Below are positions 52,225-59,635 of a stretch of DNA of 64,000 bases, piece after piece. Location: IMG/VR virus record IMGVR_UViG_3300029267_001718, positions 1 to 64,000 of that record. One strand, 5' to 3'. Source of the stretch: a virus. Position 1 is the stretch's first letter. Every line of letters begins with the position of its first letter. The notes beneath the pieces are model-generated. The model saw only the letters and a program-made list of their open reading frames with translations. It did not search any database and was not told the origin of the DNA. The translations under genes were made by a program, and so were the position numbers.

Positions 52225-53224
52225 CGCCGAGCGGAAACGTGATGTCGAAATCGACTCACCCGCGAAGTATTGTCACCTTGAAAAAGCAATCAAGGTTTGG
52301 CTGAACTCACGTCCCCCACGTGAGCCGGGAACGGACTGGCTTAGGGCGTCCGGTCTTCATTCGCTGTGTCCTCGGCAGTTCGTGTTGAATTATTGGCATC
52401 CTCGCCCACACGTGCAGTTTGATTGGGCGAGCATCCTACGGATGAACATCGGATCGTATCTGCATTATTTCATGCAGAATCAAGTGCTAGGGCCGATGGG
52501 CGTTCTCTACGGGACATGGTGGAACAAAAAGACTGGGGTGAGGGTTGGCGGATTTCACCCTGAGCCCGAAGTCGATTGGGATACGACGGAAATCACCTGG
52601 GAATTTCAAGAGGAAACGGTTCGCGACGAACACCTTCGAATTGAAGGGCACTTGGACGGAATGGTCAGCGTGGAGCGGATAGCGTACCTCTACGAAATGG
52701 GCGATCTGCACAAACGCGATCCAGAGGAATGCATGAGGCGAATGTGGTCGATGTCGGCGGGGACACTCGTCCCGTTCGAACTGAAGACCGTGAGCAATTA
52801 CGGCTACACTCTCTTGGAAGGCCCGAAGGATATCGCGGGCTATTACAAAATGCAATCGTGCATCTACCAGAAACTCAAGGGCGAAAAACGGATGGTGTTC
52901 CTCTTCATCAACCGAGACACGGTCGCCAGCAAAACGATGCTCTACAACTATGAGCCTGGGTGGTGGCGTGATGCGAAACGAAAAGCACAAATCGTTTGGG
53001 AAGCAATTCGTGATGAGACGCTTCCGGAAAACGGAATGAAGTGTCATACACCTACAGACAAGCGTGCGAAGAACTGCCTGTTCCACCACCCGTGTTGGCT
53101 GGCGGAACCGAGCGACTTTCGAACGTACGTTGAGGAAGGAAAAATTCGTGCTGACGAATCTGGTCGCAAGCTGCTTGACTTGTCGAAGTGGAGCGGTCGG
53201 GTTGACTTGATTGAAGTCCTGTAG
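52193..53224 (+). CDS. Cas4/RecB-like PD-(D/E)XK exonuclease
   Basis: A 343-residue protein. CPRQF (59-63) opens the nuclease domain as in Cas4/AddB proteins. Then come His91, Asp155 (HLDGMV) and E196-x-K198 (FELKTV), the PD-(D/E)XK catalytic set. Cysteines at the C-terminal side (K-C-H-T to C-L-F-H-H-P-C) with C59 could hold a Fe-S cluster. It likely makes ssDNA ends for the recombinase. A promoter overlaps its 3' end. Confidence 0.85.
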   Translation: MSILDGMRELDAERKRDVEIDSPAKYCHLEKAIKVWLNSRPPREPGTDWLRASGLHSLCPRQFVLNYWHPRPHVQFDWASILRMNIGSYLHYFMQNQVLGPMGVLYGTWWNKKTGVRVGGFHPEPEVDWDTTEITWEFQEETVRDEHLRIEGHLDGMVSVERIAYLYEMGDLHKRDPEECMRRMWSMSAGTLVPFELKTVSNYGYTLLEGPKDIAGYYKMQSCIYQKLKGEKRMVFLFINRDTVASKTMLYNYEPGWWRDAKRKAQIVWEAIRDETLPENGMKCHTPTDKRAKNCLFHHPCWLAEPSDFRTYVEEGKIRADESGRKLLDLSKWSGRVDLIEVL

Positions 53225-53230
53225 TATTCT
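53202..53230 (+). promoter_or_regulatory. Promoter TTGACT-17-TATTCT with likely leaderless start
   Basis: TTGACT (53202-53207) and TATTCT (53225-53230) with 17-bp spacing. The ATG of the next gene is at 53237, about 7 nt beyond the -10, where transcription would start, so the mRNA is probably leaderless. Same type as 766-794. Confidence 0.65.
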
Positions 53231-53236
53231 CAGGTT

Positions 53237-54031
53237 ATGAATACTACAGTACATAACAAACGTGTCTCGGATGATGACATTCGCAAGGCTTACAGACTGG
53301 CACCGACTTTGCGTGTTGGTGCTCAACTCGTAGGATTATGTCCGCAATCATTCCACGAACGGGTGAAGCGATTGATTCCGCAGGATGAGCAACGGAACAC
53401 CAATTGGACTGCTGCGGAAATTCAGCGACTTCGCGACTACTACACAAATACGGATTCGAAACGATTCAGCATCAAAACGATAGCGAAACGTTTGCAGCGT
53501 CCGTATTCGGGCGTAGCTCTCATGGCTTCGCGACTCGGGTTGACTCAACAGAATCGACCAATGAGCGATGAGCATCATCGGAAAGTCACCGAAGCCAATC
53601 ACGAACGCTGTGGATCGTCCCCATTTTCACAGACCAAAAAAGGGCGGCGATCCGATCTTGGCGATGCGTTTTTCCGTAGTGCCTGGGAGGCAAACTACGC
53701 TCGATACCTTAACCTCATGGTCGAGGAAGGACTTATTTGGAAGTGGGAATACGAACCGGAAACGTACTGGTTCCATAAGATCAAGCGGGGAACGCGATCC
53801 TATCTTCCCGATTTCAAAGTTTGGCCGATTCCCAACGCAGAGGGGATTTTCTATCTCGTCGAAGTTAAGGGTTACATGGACCCTGTTTCAAAAACAAAGC
53901 TCAAGCGAATGCGGCGATACTACCCGCACATCACGCTTTTACTTTTGGAACGAAAAGTTTATAGGCGAATGTCGAAAATCTACGGTGAACTCATTCCAAA
54001 TTGGGAGTTCGCCAAGTCCGAAAAGAAATGA
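53237..54031 (+). CDS. PD-(D/E)XK endonuclease with N-terminal HTH-like domain
   Basis: A 264-residue protein. Residues 10-105 hold two helix-turn-helix-like segments (SDDDIRKAYRLAPTLRVGA, then AAEIQRLRDYY to RLQRPYSGVALMASRLG). The nuclease half shows E151 (SAWEANYARYL), PD at 191-192, and E209-V-K211. This fold is shared with VSR-like, phage and homing endonucleases. Own promoter and a mainly separate position at the module edge make a selfish or homing element plausible. Confidence 0.78.
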   Translation: MNTTVHNKRVSDDDIRKAYRLAPTLRVGAQLVGLCPQSFHERVKRLIPQDEQRNTNWTAAEIQRLRDYYTNTDSKRFSIKTIAKRLQRPYSGVALMASRLGLTQQNRPMSDEHHRKVTEANHERCGSSPFSQTKKGRRSDLGDAFFRSAWEANYARYLNLMVEEGLIWKWEYEPETYWFHKIKRGTRSYLPDFKVWPIPNAEGIFYLVEVKGYMDPVSKTKLKRMRRYYPHITLLLLERKVYRRMSKIYGELIPNWEFAKSEKK

Positions 54032-54065
54032 CTTTTGGATTCTTTGCAAAAATTTTGCCTTGCCG

Positions 54066-54126
54066 ACGATGCTCAAGTGGTAGAAGTGAAAGCCCGTAAA
54101 ATACGCACTTCAGAGCCATGCATCGT
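54066..54126 (+). ncRNA. Candidate structured RNA
   Basis: In the 235-nt gap between 54031 and 54267, ACGATGC (54066-54072) pairs with GCATCGT (54120-54126). Inside, GAAGTG (54083-54088) pairs with CACTTC (54106-54111), stacked on CGTA/TACG. A CCGGAT/ATCCGG hairpin and a CTGAAAAA/TTTTTCAG hairpin follow (to about 54180). A GCTCAAGTGGTAGA stretch looks like a tRNA D-arm, but the acceptor and T-arm are missing. It could be a regulatory RNA or tRNA relic. Confidence 0.45.
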
Positions 54127-54189
54127 AGTCCGGATAGATGAAATCCGGCCAGCCCGCTGAAAAATTTTTGGATTTTTCAGGAATTCCCC

Positions 54190-54218
54190 TTGCAATCATC
54201 GCCGATACCGGCTATATT
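54190..54218 (+). promoter_or_regulatory. Promoter with embedded GCCGATACCGGC operator, copy 2
   Basis: TTGCAA (54190-54195), 17 bp, TATATT (54213-54218), operator at 54201-54212. Leader begins near 54225 and carries the GAAAC, CACCACC, ACGGGA pattern before ATG 54267. Confidence 0.82.
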
Positions 54219-54266
54219 TCAAACATGCGAAACACATTCACCACCACCGCAAACGGGACCAAAACC

Positions 54267-54656
54267 ATGTCGCTTAAATCGCAAGCCCTCGCACGTCAAC
54301 AAAAAATCGCCGAATTCAACGAAGCCGAAATCGCGAATGAAATTGCTGCAATCCGCAAGGAGATGGCGAAAATCAACCGCATGATTGATCGTGCAACCGA
54401 TCCCGTGAATAAAGCCGTGCGGACTATCAACCGTTGGATCGATCTGAACAACTACAACGGGTTTGACGACGACGCCCAAAAGCGTGAAATGGCGACAGCC
54501 GCTCTCAACGCGTGGAACGGTCTGACCGATCTGGAACGGTTGAGCATCCGATCCACCAAACGCATTCTCAACGAATTGGTGAAGTGGTCGTCTGATCCCT
54601 TTGCTTACGCTATTCCTCGGGACCGTGTAACGGATGCTCACATTCTCCGACGTTAA
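54267..54656 (+). CDS. Early-type hypothetical protein, coiled coil
   Basis: A 129-residue protein from ATG 54267; the upstream in-frame ATG at 54225 lies at the transcript start. The N-terminal 60 residues are a basic/acidic coiled coil (QKIAEFNEAEIANEIAAI). The rest is helical with Trp. First gene of an operator-controlled run of small genes. No family recognised. Confidence 0.6.
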   Translation: MSLKSQALARQQKIAEFNEAEIANEIAAIRKEMAKINRMIDRATDPVNKAVRTINRWIDLNNYNGFDDDAQKREMATAALNAWNGLTDLERLSIRSTKRILNELVKWSSDPFAYAIPRDRVTDAHILRR

Positions 54657-54697
54657 ACCGAACGCGAAACGAATCACCACCATACCGGAGCCGAACG

Positions 54698-54997
54698 ATG
54701 AACCACGAAAATCAAAATTTCGATCAGCTGGCCGACAAACTACGCGAATCCTTCGATCTGCCAATCGAAGCGAAATCGGTCGAAGATGGCGTGCTCTTTC
54801 TGGAGCGATACTTCGATGACGACGCTAACCTCACCCACGATTGCGAAGTCGCTCTGAGCGTGCTGTGGGATGACGACTCGTTCGGCTACGTGCTCGGCCA
54901 CAGCAACCAATACCGGGGACGGCGAGGCTTGCCCCGTCTGGCATTCGATACCGTAGAAGACGCGGTCGACTTCGTTCTCTCTTGCGGCGTGATCTAG
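54698..54997 (+). CDS. Small acidic early protein
   Basis: A 99-residue protein behind CCGGAGCCG, with the leader pattern CACCACC just upstream. It is acidic (FDDDANLTHD, WDDDSFG), with a beta/helix layout and a final aromatic/hydrophobic strand. Acidic early phage proteins often mimic DNA or bind host proteins, but nothing specific is visible here. Confidence 0.58.
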   Translation: MNHENQNFDQLADKLRESFDLPIEAKSVEDGVLFLERYFDDDANLTHDCEVALSVLWDDDSFGYVLGHSNQYRGRRGLPRLAFDTVEDAVDFVLSCGVI

Positions 54998-55031
54998 GAA
55001 ACAACACGCACCACCACACGGGATTGAACCG
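54997..55031 (+). promoter_or_regulatory. Recurrent intercistronic leader motif
   Basis: GGAAAC, CACCACCAC, ACGGGA in order, before ATG 55032, matching the leaders after the operator promoters though no promoter is present here. Another copy lies at 55412-55450. Confidence 0.5.
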
Positions 55032-55412
55032 ATGAAAAGCGAACACGAAAAAGCGACTGAACTGCACGCGAAACTCGCCGAAATCGTCAGCGGCGAACTC
55101 GCCAAAACAGTGCCGGTCATTTGCACGGATCGACACATCCCCCGCAAGGAACAGGCCAAACTCGCACGCAAACTTTTCAAGATCCTCGGAATCAGAGGCG
55201 TCAGCGTTCGCACGCCGAACTACTCAATGGCCCGAGTGGTTGACGTGAGACTCCCGCAACTCGGCGATGACGTGGAACGGGAAGCACGACGCAAGGCGAA
55301 TTGGGAAGCACGTTGTCGGATGAAGGATGTGTTGGAATTCGCATTCCCTTGCCACGATGACCGCAGCGACCCGATGACAGACTATTTCGATCATTGCTGG
55401 TCGATTGACTAG
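55032..55412 (+). CDS. Hypothetical early protein
   Basis: A 126-residue protein. Helical N-terminus (HEKATELHAKLAEIVSGEL), a middle with KLFKILGIRGVSVRTPNYSMARVVDVRLP and a basic section, and a C-terminus with two Cys and His (FPCHDDR, FDHCW). Comparable small proteins with a large-plant-like GVSVRTPxYSMA segment occur in phage early regions, from recollection. Function unknown. Confidence 0.58.
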   Translation: MKSEHEKATELHAKLAEIVSGELAKTVPVICTDRHIPRKEQAKLARKLFKILGIRGVSVRTPNYSMARVVDVRLPQLGDDVEREARRKANWEARCRMKDVLEFAFPCHDDRSDPMTDYFDHCWSID

Positions 55413-55452
55413 GAAACCAACTATCACCACCTTCACCACACGGGAGCTAACA

Positions 55453-55641
55453 ATGGCACAGCACATCGACACGAACGCACGCGGGATCAGCGTTGTCACC
55501 CCCGCACAACTCTTCGGTCCTCCGCCCGAGCCTGCACCGACTTATGAGGAAGTCTTGGCGATGGGATACCCACGCAACTGGGAGTACATGCAGGGTATCA
55601 AACCTATCGATTGGGAACGTTCACAGGAGTTGCCACGATGA
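55453..55641 (+). CDS. 62-residue hypothetical protein
   Basis: Read from ATG 55453 after ACGGGAG and the recurrent leader. Pro-rich middle (LFGPPPEPAPTYEEVLAMG), otherwise unremarkable. Four-nucleotide overlap with the next gene supports it as real. Confidence 0.55.
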   Translation: MAQHIDTNARGISVVTPAQLFGPPPEPAPTYEEVLAMGYPRNWEYMQGIKPIDWERSQELPR

Positions 55642-55808
55642 CCGTCAAAACAACATACGAGTGGGACTGCGAACTAGTCGACGAGCACGGCGACATTCAG
55701 GATCACAATCACTTCGATAAGCTGGTGGATGCGTTAGCCTACCAACGCGAGCATGACGGCGACGGCGGAGCGATCTCCATCGTCCTCGTGCGTGACACGG
55801 TTGCGTGA
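55638..55808 (+). CDS. 56-residue protein, probable N-terminal half of a split gene
   Basis: ATG 55638 overlaps the previous stop. The frame ends at TGA 55808 inside a perfect 13-bp tandem duplication (55789-55801 and 55802-55814). Removing one copy restores a single open frame through 56139. The sequence (YEWDCELVDEHGDIQDHNHFD) is acidic. See the duplication entry. Confidence 0.6.
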   Translation: MTVKTTYEWDCELVDEHGDIQDHNHFDKLVDALAYQREHDGDGGAISIVLVRDTVA

Positions 55809-55814
55809 CACGGT
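55789..55814 (+). repeat. 13-bp perfect tandem duplication
   Basis: TGCGTGACACGGT occurs twice in a row. Thirteen base pairs shift the frame by one, ending the 55638 gene and starting the next frame. Confidence 0.9.
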
Positions 55815-56139
55815 CTGCGAGTTTGATGGGCTTATCCAGCGGTTCTGGGCGTACGTGGAGAATGGCGTGCTGCCGGATGTCATGTATTCGGCGGACGACT
55901 CCGAGACGAACACGCCCAAGCGATATCTCCGCGAGGCCGAACGCGAACTTCCCCTGCCGAAACTCTCGGAGGTTCTGGAGGCTCTGGGGTACACTCACGA
56001 GCGAGCCGGGGAACACACCTACGCTCACTACATCTACAAGGACGGAGAGCACGTATTCACGGGTACAGCGGCGGATGTGTGGGAGTGGCTTGTCGAACGC
56101 GGTGAATCGAAGAACGGGAGACCATATCCGAATGGCTAA
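55801..56139 (+). CDS. Probable C-terminal half of a split gene
   Basis: 112 residues if TTG 55801 is used; ATG 55753 is in frame but would overlap the previous gene by 56 nt and lies in shadow sequence. Content (VCEFDGLIQRFWAYVENG to TAADVWEWLVERG) is a normal-looking small phage protein, helical with Trp at the end. Continuous with 55638-55808 if one 13-bp copy were removed. Confidence 0.55.
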   Translation: MRDTVCEFDGLIQRFWAYVENGVLPDVMYSADDSETNTPKRYLREAERELPLPKLSEVLEALGYTHERAGEHTYAHYIYKDGEHVFTGTAADVWEWLVERGESKNGRPYPNG

Positions 56140-56470
56140 ACGTTACGGCGTTGCCGATCTGATTGGAGTTGGTGGAATGCAATACCGCAGACTGAAGAAA
56201 AAATGTTGCGAACTTGGCGTGCTGCTGTTCATCGACGAGCACGCCCGAACGTTGGCAGCGGAAGCCCCGACAGGATTTTGTTTTGACGCACACGGGGCAC
56301 ACGTCCTAGAACATAACTATTCGCTCAAGAGTCCCTTAGCGGATGCGGTGGCGAGAATGCTCTTGGATGTGACTCACGGGCTAGTCTCTTGTCCTGTGGG
56401 TGACTCGTGTACGTTCTGTGGTGATTCGACTCGATTTCAAGAAAAGCGAGGGGACCGATGCCTGACTTAA
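56132..56470 (+). CDS. Hypothetical early protein
   Basis: A 112-residue protein from ATG 56132 behind AACGGGAG. The N-terminus (KRYGVADLIGVGGMQYRRLKKKC) is basic, and the C-terminus carries CPVGDSCTFCGD, a possible metal site. It overlaps both neighbours. No family recognised. Confidence 0.55.
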   Translation: MAKRYGVADLIGVGGMQYRRLKKKCCELGVLLFIDEHARTLAAEAPTGFCFDAHGAHVLEHNYSLKSPLADAVARMLLDVTHGLVSCPVGDSCTFCGDSTRFQEKRGDRCLT

Positions 56471-56772
56471 CCGAGCAAACCTTCTGGGCGTGCCAAACGG
56501 CGATTGAATGGTCTACAGTAGTCGTCGGAAGCACGGGCGATAATCACGTGGTTCGTTGGGGGTTCACGCCCGAAGGCGATACCGAATATGCGTACAGCTG
56601 CGATTGCAAGGGATTCAAATATCGCAAACGTTGTTCCCACGTTAAGCGGGCGAAGGAACGTCGCTGTGGGTGGACACAATTCGTGGACGGCGGCGAGCCT
56701 CACACGGTAGACGGGAAGCACTTCTGTCCCGAATGCGGTGGTCCGGTCGTTGCCCAAAGATTTGGAGTTTGA
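56458..56772 (+). CDS. SWIM-type zinc-finger protein
   Basis: A 104-residue protein. C48-x-C50 and C59-x-H61 (SCDCKGFKYRKRCSH) match the SWIM zinc finger CxC-xn-CxH, and a second FCPECGG pair lies near the C-terminus. SWIM fingers bind DNA or proteins and occur in SNF2 ATPases and MuDR-like proteins. As a stand-alone phage gene with two siblings in this window it is notable. Confidence 0.72.
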   Translation: MPDLTEQTFWACQTAIEWSTVVVGSTGDNHVVRWGFTPEGDTEYAYSCDCKGFKYRKRCSHVKRAKERRCGWTQFVDGGEPHTVDGKHFCPECGGPVVAQRFGV

Positions 56773-56773
56773 A

Positions 56774-57103
56774 ATGCTCTGTTCAATGTGCCAGCACGGA
56801 ACCACTCAACACTGGAACTGCACTGAGTGCGGTGAGCGTCACTGCAAACACATTCGGTCTTGCTCGTGCAGCACGCCCGAGGAACGTGCAGCGTGGCACC
56901 ACCCGGGGTGGGAATCGTTCGTTGAGTACATGAATCAATTCCCCTGCGTGGATCAGCATGACTGGGAGCAACTGGAGCCCCACTGGAATATGTGGGTCAC
57001 GTCCTGGCAATATGCGATTAACTTTGCGGAAAGCCAGCAACCGCTATGCTGTCGTGGTAAGAAATGCGAGGGTTGCCGAAATCCCGATTGTCCTTTGGAG
57101 TAA
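56774..57103 (+). CDS. Cys-rich zinc-binding protein
   Basis: A 109-residue protein with about 14 cysteines in CxxC-like pairs at both ends (CSMCQHG, CTECGERHCKH; CCRGKKCEGCRNPDC), enclosing an aromatic-rich middle (PCVDQHDWEQLEPHWNMWV). It likely folds around three or more zinc ions. Immediately after the SWIM gene. Role unknown, perhaps protein-protein or nucleic-acid binding. Confidence 0.65.
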   Translation: MLCSMCQHGTTQHWNCTECGERHCKHIRSCSCSTPEERAAWHHPGWESFVEYMNQFPCVDQHDWEQLEPHWNMWVTSWQYAINFAESQQPLCCRGKKCEGCRNPDCPLE

Positions 57104-57106
57104 ATC

Positions 57107-57313
57107 ATGTCGACTGACGTAGACGAGAATGGGTATGTCAAACGTGCATTCTTTCAAGGCCCGAAAAGGAGCATTTGGAAGATCTGCGATATGTTGGGCA
57201 TTCCTCGGTGGGAAACCAAAAAGCGAATCCTGACGTTGAATGTCTTTCCTTCGGATCAGGTGACGCCGGAACAATTGCACGCGGCTCAAGAGGTTTGGCG
57301 AAACGAGGAATAA
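57107..57313 (+). CDS. Small hypothetical protein
   Basis: A 68-residue protein, ATG 57107 after TTGGAG. A helical, basic middle (KRSIWKICDMLGIPRWETKKRIL) with some helix-turn-helix character suggests nucleic acid binding, weakly. Its TAA overlaps the next ATG (TAATG). Confidence 0.55.
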   Translation: MSTDVDENGYVKRAFFQGPKRSIWKICDMLGIPRWETKKRILTLNVFPSDQVTPEQLHAAQEVWRNEE

Positions 57314-57465
57314 TGATGTTTAGACTCGGTCGATTTCAACTGCAGCTTTGGCGGAACGACGACTGGCGATTCTGGCAAGTCCTGATTGGCAGGGACGGCA
57401 TTCGCTACGGATGGTTGTCTTTGTACTTTGGGCGAGTTGGGGTATTCGTTGCCGTTTGGCGGTAG
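57313..57465 (+). CDS. 50-residue hypothetical protein, aromatic-rich
   Basis: ATG 57313 (or 57316) overlaps the previous TAA. The product is rich in Trp, Phe and Arg (WRNDDWRFWQVLIG, YGWLSLYFGRVGVFVAVW) and may be membrane-associated or a compact beta fold. It ends right at a palindromic terminator. Confidence 0.5.
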   Translation: MMFRLGRFQLQLWRNDDWRFWQVLIGRDGIRYGWLSLYFGRVGVFVAVWR

Positions 57466-57495
57466 GTGTCCCCGGGGACACTGGAATTTTTTTTT
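57466..57495 (+). terminator. Perfect palindrome followed by T9 (repeat copy 6)
   Basis: GTGTCCCCGGGGACAC (57466-57481) is fully self-complementary; a 6-bp stem with a CCGG loop precedes nine T residues (57487-57495). The copy functions plausibly as an intrinsic terminator and begins at the nucleotide after the stop codon. Confidence 0.8.
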
Positions 57496-57536
57496 GAGTC
57501 TCAAATGCGAGTGGGAAGTGAATTGTAAAAAATTTA

Positions 57537-57586
57537 GCCGATTTCGGTGAAATCGGGTTGACGCGGTCGCCGATACCGGCTATATT
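57537..57586 (+). promoter_or_regulatory. Double-operator promoter, copy 3
   Basis: TTGACG (57558-57563), 17 bp, TATATT (57581-57586); operator GCCGATACCGGC at 57569-57580 and a second, imperfect site GCCGATTTCGGT at 57537-57548. The two start points are 32 bp apart, about three helical turns. It drives the DUF6011-like gene. Confidence 0.87.
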
Positions 57587-57633
57587 TCAAACATCGGAAA
57601 CAAATTCCACACCACCAAAACGGGAGCGACACG

Positions 57634-58353
57634 ATGGAAATCACACTACGCGGGAAAACGATTGTCTCGGAACACAGCGACACTGAAGCGTGTGAACTGC
57701 TCGCCGATTGCAAAGGCGACTTCGCTGCTTCCCTCTACCGGCAATATCGCACGTCGAAGCGTGGGTTGTCGCAGAAGCAACTCGACTGGGTTCATTTCCT
57801 CGTCTACGAAATGGAACACCCCACCCCCAAAGCCGACAAGATCGATTTGGGCGTCAGCCTCTCGGAACTCGTTGCACGTTTCGATCTGGCGGGCAGCAAA
57901 CTCAAGTACCCGAAACTGCACTTCGATGTGGACGGGCAGCACGTGATGCTTGGTCGTGCTGGCAATCGGGCGAAGTTCCCGGGATCGCTGAACATCACCG
58001 ATGGCGGACGTTACGGTGAGAACGAGTGGTTTGGCCGAATCCACCGCGATGGTCGTTTCGAACCGTCCCGAAAGTGCACCCCCGAAATCGTTGCGTTTCT
58101 GAAATTCTTTGCGGACGATCCCGAAGCGGCACTTCTCAAGCACGCCAAAACTGGCAACTGCCCGTTCTGCAATTCCAAGTTGTCCGATCCGATCAGCGTC
58201 GTGCTCGGCTACGGTCGCACTTGCGGAAAAAACTGGGGACTGAAGTGGGGCAAAAAGTTGGCCGTCGCGGTCCTCAAAGCCGCTGGCAAATCGGACGATG
58301 AAATCGAATCCACGCTGAACCCCGAAGTGGCAACCGAGCCCGTCGCGGTCTAA
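57634..58353 (+). CDS. DUF6011-like protein
   Basis: A 239-residue protein. The C-terminal part carries NCPFCNSKLSDP (C176, C179) and GYGRTCGKNWGL (C197), the pattern of the DUF6011 zinc-binding domain that is frequent in phages. The N-terminal part (FDVDGQHVMLGRAGN to NEWFGRIHRDGRF) is beta-rich. Good leader with ACGGGAGCG before ATG. Function unknown, likely early. Confidence 0.75.
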   Translation: MEITLRGKTIVSEHSDTEACELLADCKGDFAASLYRQYRTSKRGLSQKQLDWVHFLVYEMEHPTPKADKIDLGVSLSELVARFDLAGSKLKYPKLHFDVDGQHVMLGRAGNRAKFPGSLNITDGGRYGENEWFGRIHRDGRFEPSRKCTPEIVAFLKFFADDPEAALLKHAKTGNCPFCNSKLSDPISVVLGYGRTCGKNWGLKWGKKLAVAVLKAAGKSDDEIESTLNPEVATEPVAV

Positions 58354-58365
58354 CTGAAACTGATC

Positions 58366-58397
58366 GGACTGCCCCGAGCAAATGCCCGGGGCGGTCC
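58366..58397 (+). terminator. Terminator after the DUF6011-like gene
   Basis: GGAC and GCCCCG pair with CGGGGC and GTCC around an AGCAAATGCC-type loop; a short CTTGATT follows. Moderate strength. Confidence 0.6.
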
Positions 58398-58470
58398 TCT
58401 TGATTCACGAGTTTACCTTTGATACGTTCGAACCTCTGGCTCACCATAACCAAACTAGGAGCGACGACAC

Positions 58471-59463
58471 ATGAGCGAAACTGAAACATCAACGGAACTG
58501 ATTCTCGGCAGCGGCGTAGCCGGGGACATTTGGGAGGGAACTGCTTCGACGTTCGTTCCCATGCTCAAGCAGGACATGCCGATTGCCGAACGCAAGGAAG
58601 CGGTGCGAAACATCCTGCACGCAAGCGGCGAGATCGACGACAAATTGAATCTTGTCGCGGGCGAAATGCTTTACGAGGTTCACGCCAACGAGTATTGGAA
58701 AGACTGGACGATCACAGTCGACGGCGAGGATCGTCCGTACTCGTCTTTCGAGGAATACTGCGAAGTCGAACTGGCGATGAAAAAACGCAAGGCTTACACG
58801 CTGCGGCAAGTCTACGAGCGTTTCTGTGTCGAACTCGACATTCCTCTCGAAACCCTACGCGGGCTGCAGTGGACGAAGGCACGGGCGATCCTCCCGGTGG
58901 TCACTGATGAGAACTGGGAAGAACTTCTCGGCAAAATCAAAACGCTGTCGAAATCCGAAGTCGAAAAACTGGTCAAGTCGATGAAGGCGGACGACGATGA
59001 CGATGACGGCGAGCCCGATGAGCTAGCCCGCATCGCCTTCAAACTCCACCCCGAACAATTCGAAGTGGTCACGTCGGCACTGAAGGTTGCCGAGTCGATG
59101 AGCACGTCTGAAGTCCCGGGAAATCAACTCCATTTGATCTGTATGGATTTTATCTCGGGTGCAGCCGGAACGGGCTTAACAGGAGCCCTGGCGAAGCTGG
59201 ACGTGGTTGTCAAAAACATCGAACGAGCGTTTGGTGTCGAACTCGAAATCAAGGGAGTCGACGAAGACCGCTATTCGGCGTTGAAGGGTGCGGCGGACGC
59301 GGAACCCATTGATACCACATCGACGGACGCCGAGCCCGACGAGGACGATACAGACGTTGTGGGCGATCTGGATGACGTGGACGACGAGGAACCGTCTGAC
59401 ACGGATCTGGAAAGCGTACTCGCCGACGCGGAAGCGGCTGAAGCCGCTTTGGGGGACGACTGA
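58471..59463 (+). CDS. Hypothetical protein with acidic C-terminal tail
   Basis: A 330-residue protein behind AGGAGCGAC. The first 140 residues are mixed alpha/beta (WEGTASTFVPMLKQDMP; YEVHANEYWKDWTITVDGE), followed by a helical region (LGKIKTLSKSEVEKLVKSMKAD). The final ~60 residues are nearly all acidic. I recognise no family. The tail may mimic nucleic acid or recruit basic partners. Confidence 0.6.
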   Translation: MSETETSTELILGSGVAGDIWEGTASTFVPMLKQDMPIAERKEAVRNILHASGEIDDKLNLVAGEMLYEVHANEYWKDWTITVDGEDRPYSSFEEYCEVELAMKKRKAYTLRQVYERFCVELDIPLETLRGLQWTKARAILPVVTDENWEELLGKIKTLSKSEVEKLVKSMKADDDDDDGEPDELARIAFKLHPEQFEVVTSALKVAESMSTSEVPGNQLHLICMDFISGAAGTGLTGALAKLDVVVKNIERAFGVELEIKGVDEDRYSALKGAADAEPIDTTSTDAEPDEDDTDVVGDLDDVDDEEPSDTDLESVLADAEAAEAALGDD

Positions 59464-59635
59464 TCTATGGTTGCGAAGATGCCATTGCCGAGGACGTGCA
59501 GTATTGGCGGTCGGGCGGTCCCCGAGCGTCGGGTAACGCTGACACGTTGGGCTAAGTGGAAGGGTGGTTTCCCGGGGCGGAGTGCACGCCAAACCGGGGA
59601 GGTAGGCTGGATCTTCGCAACCTCTTTTTCTACTT
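59464..59635 (+). other. Non-coding leader before the tRNA-like gene
   Basis: No convincing gene. A reading frame that runs from 59467 past 59635 into the tRNA-like sequence has a composition unlike the neighbours. GAGGT/ACCTC with TTTTT at about 59599-59629 is a weak terminator, and GC-rich stems precede it. The stretch may be part of a longer structured RNA. Confidence 0.4.
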
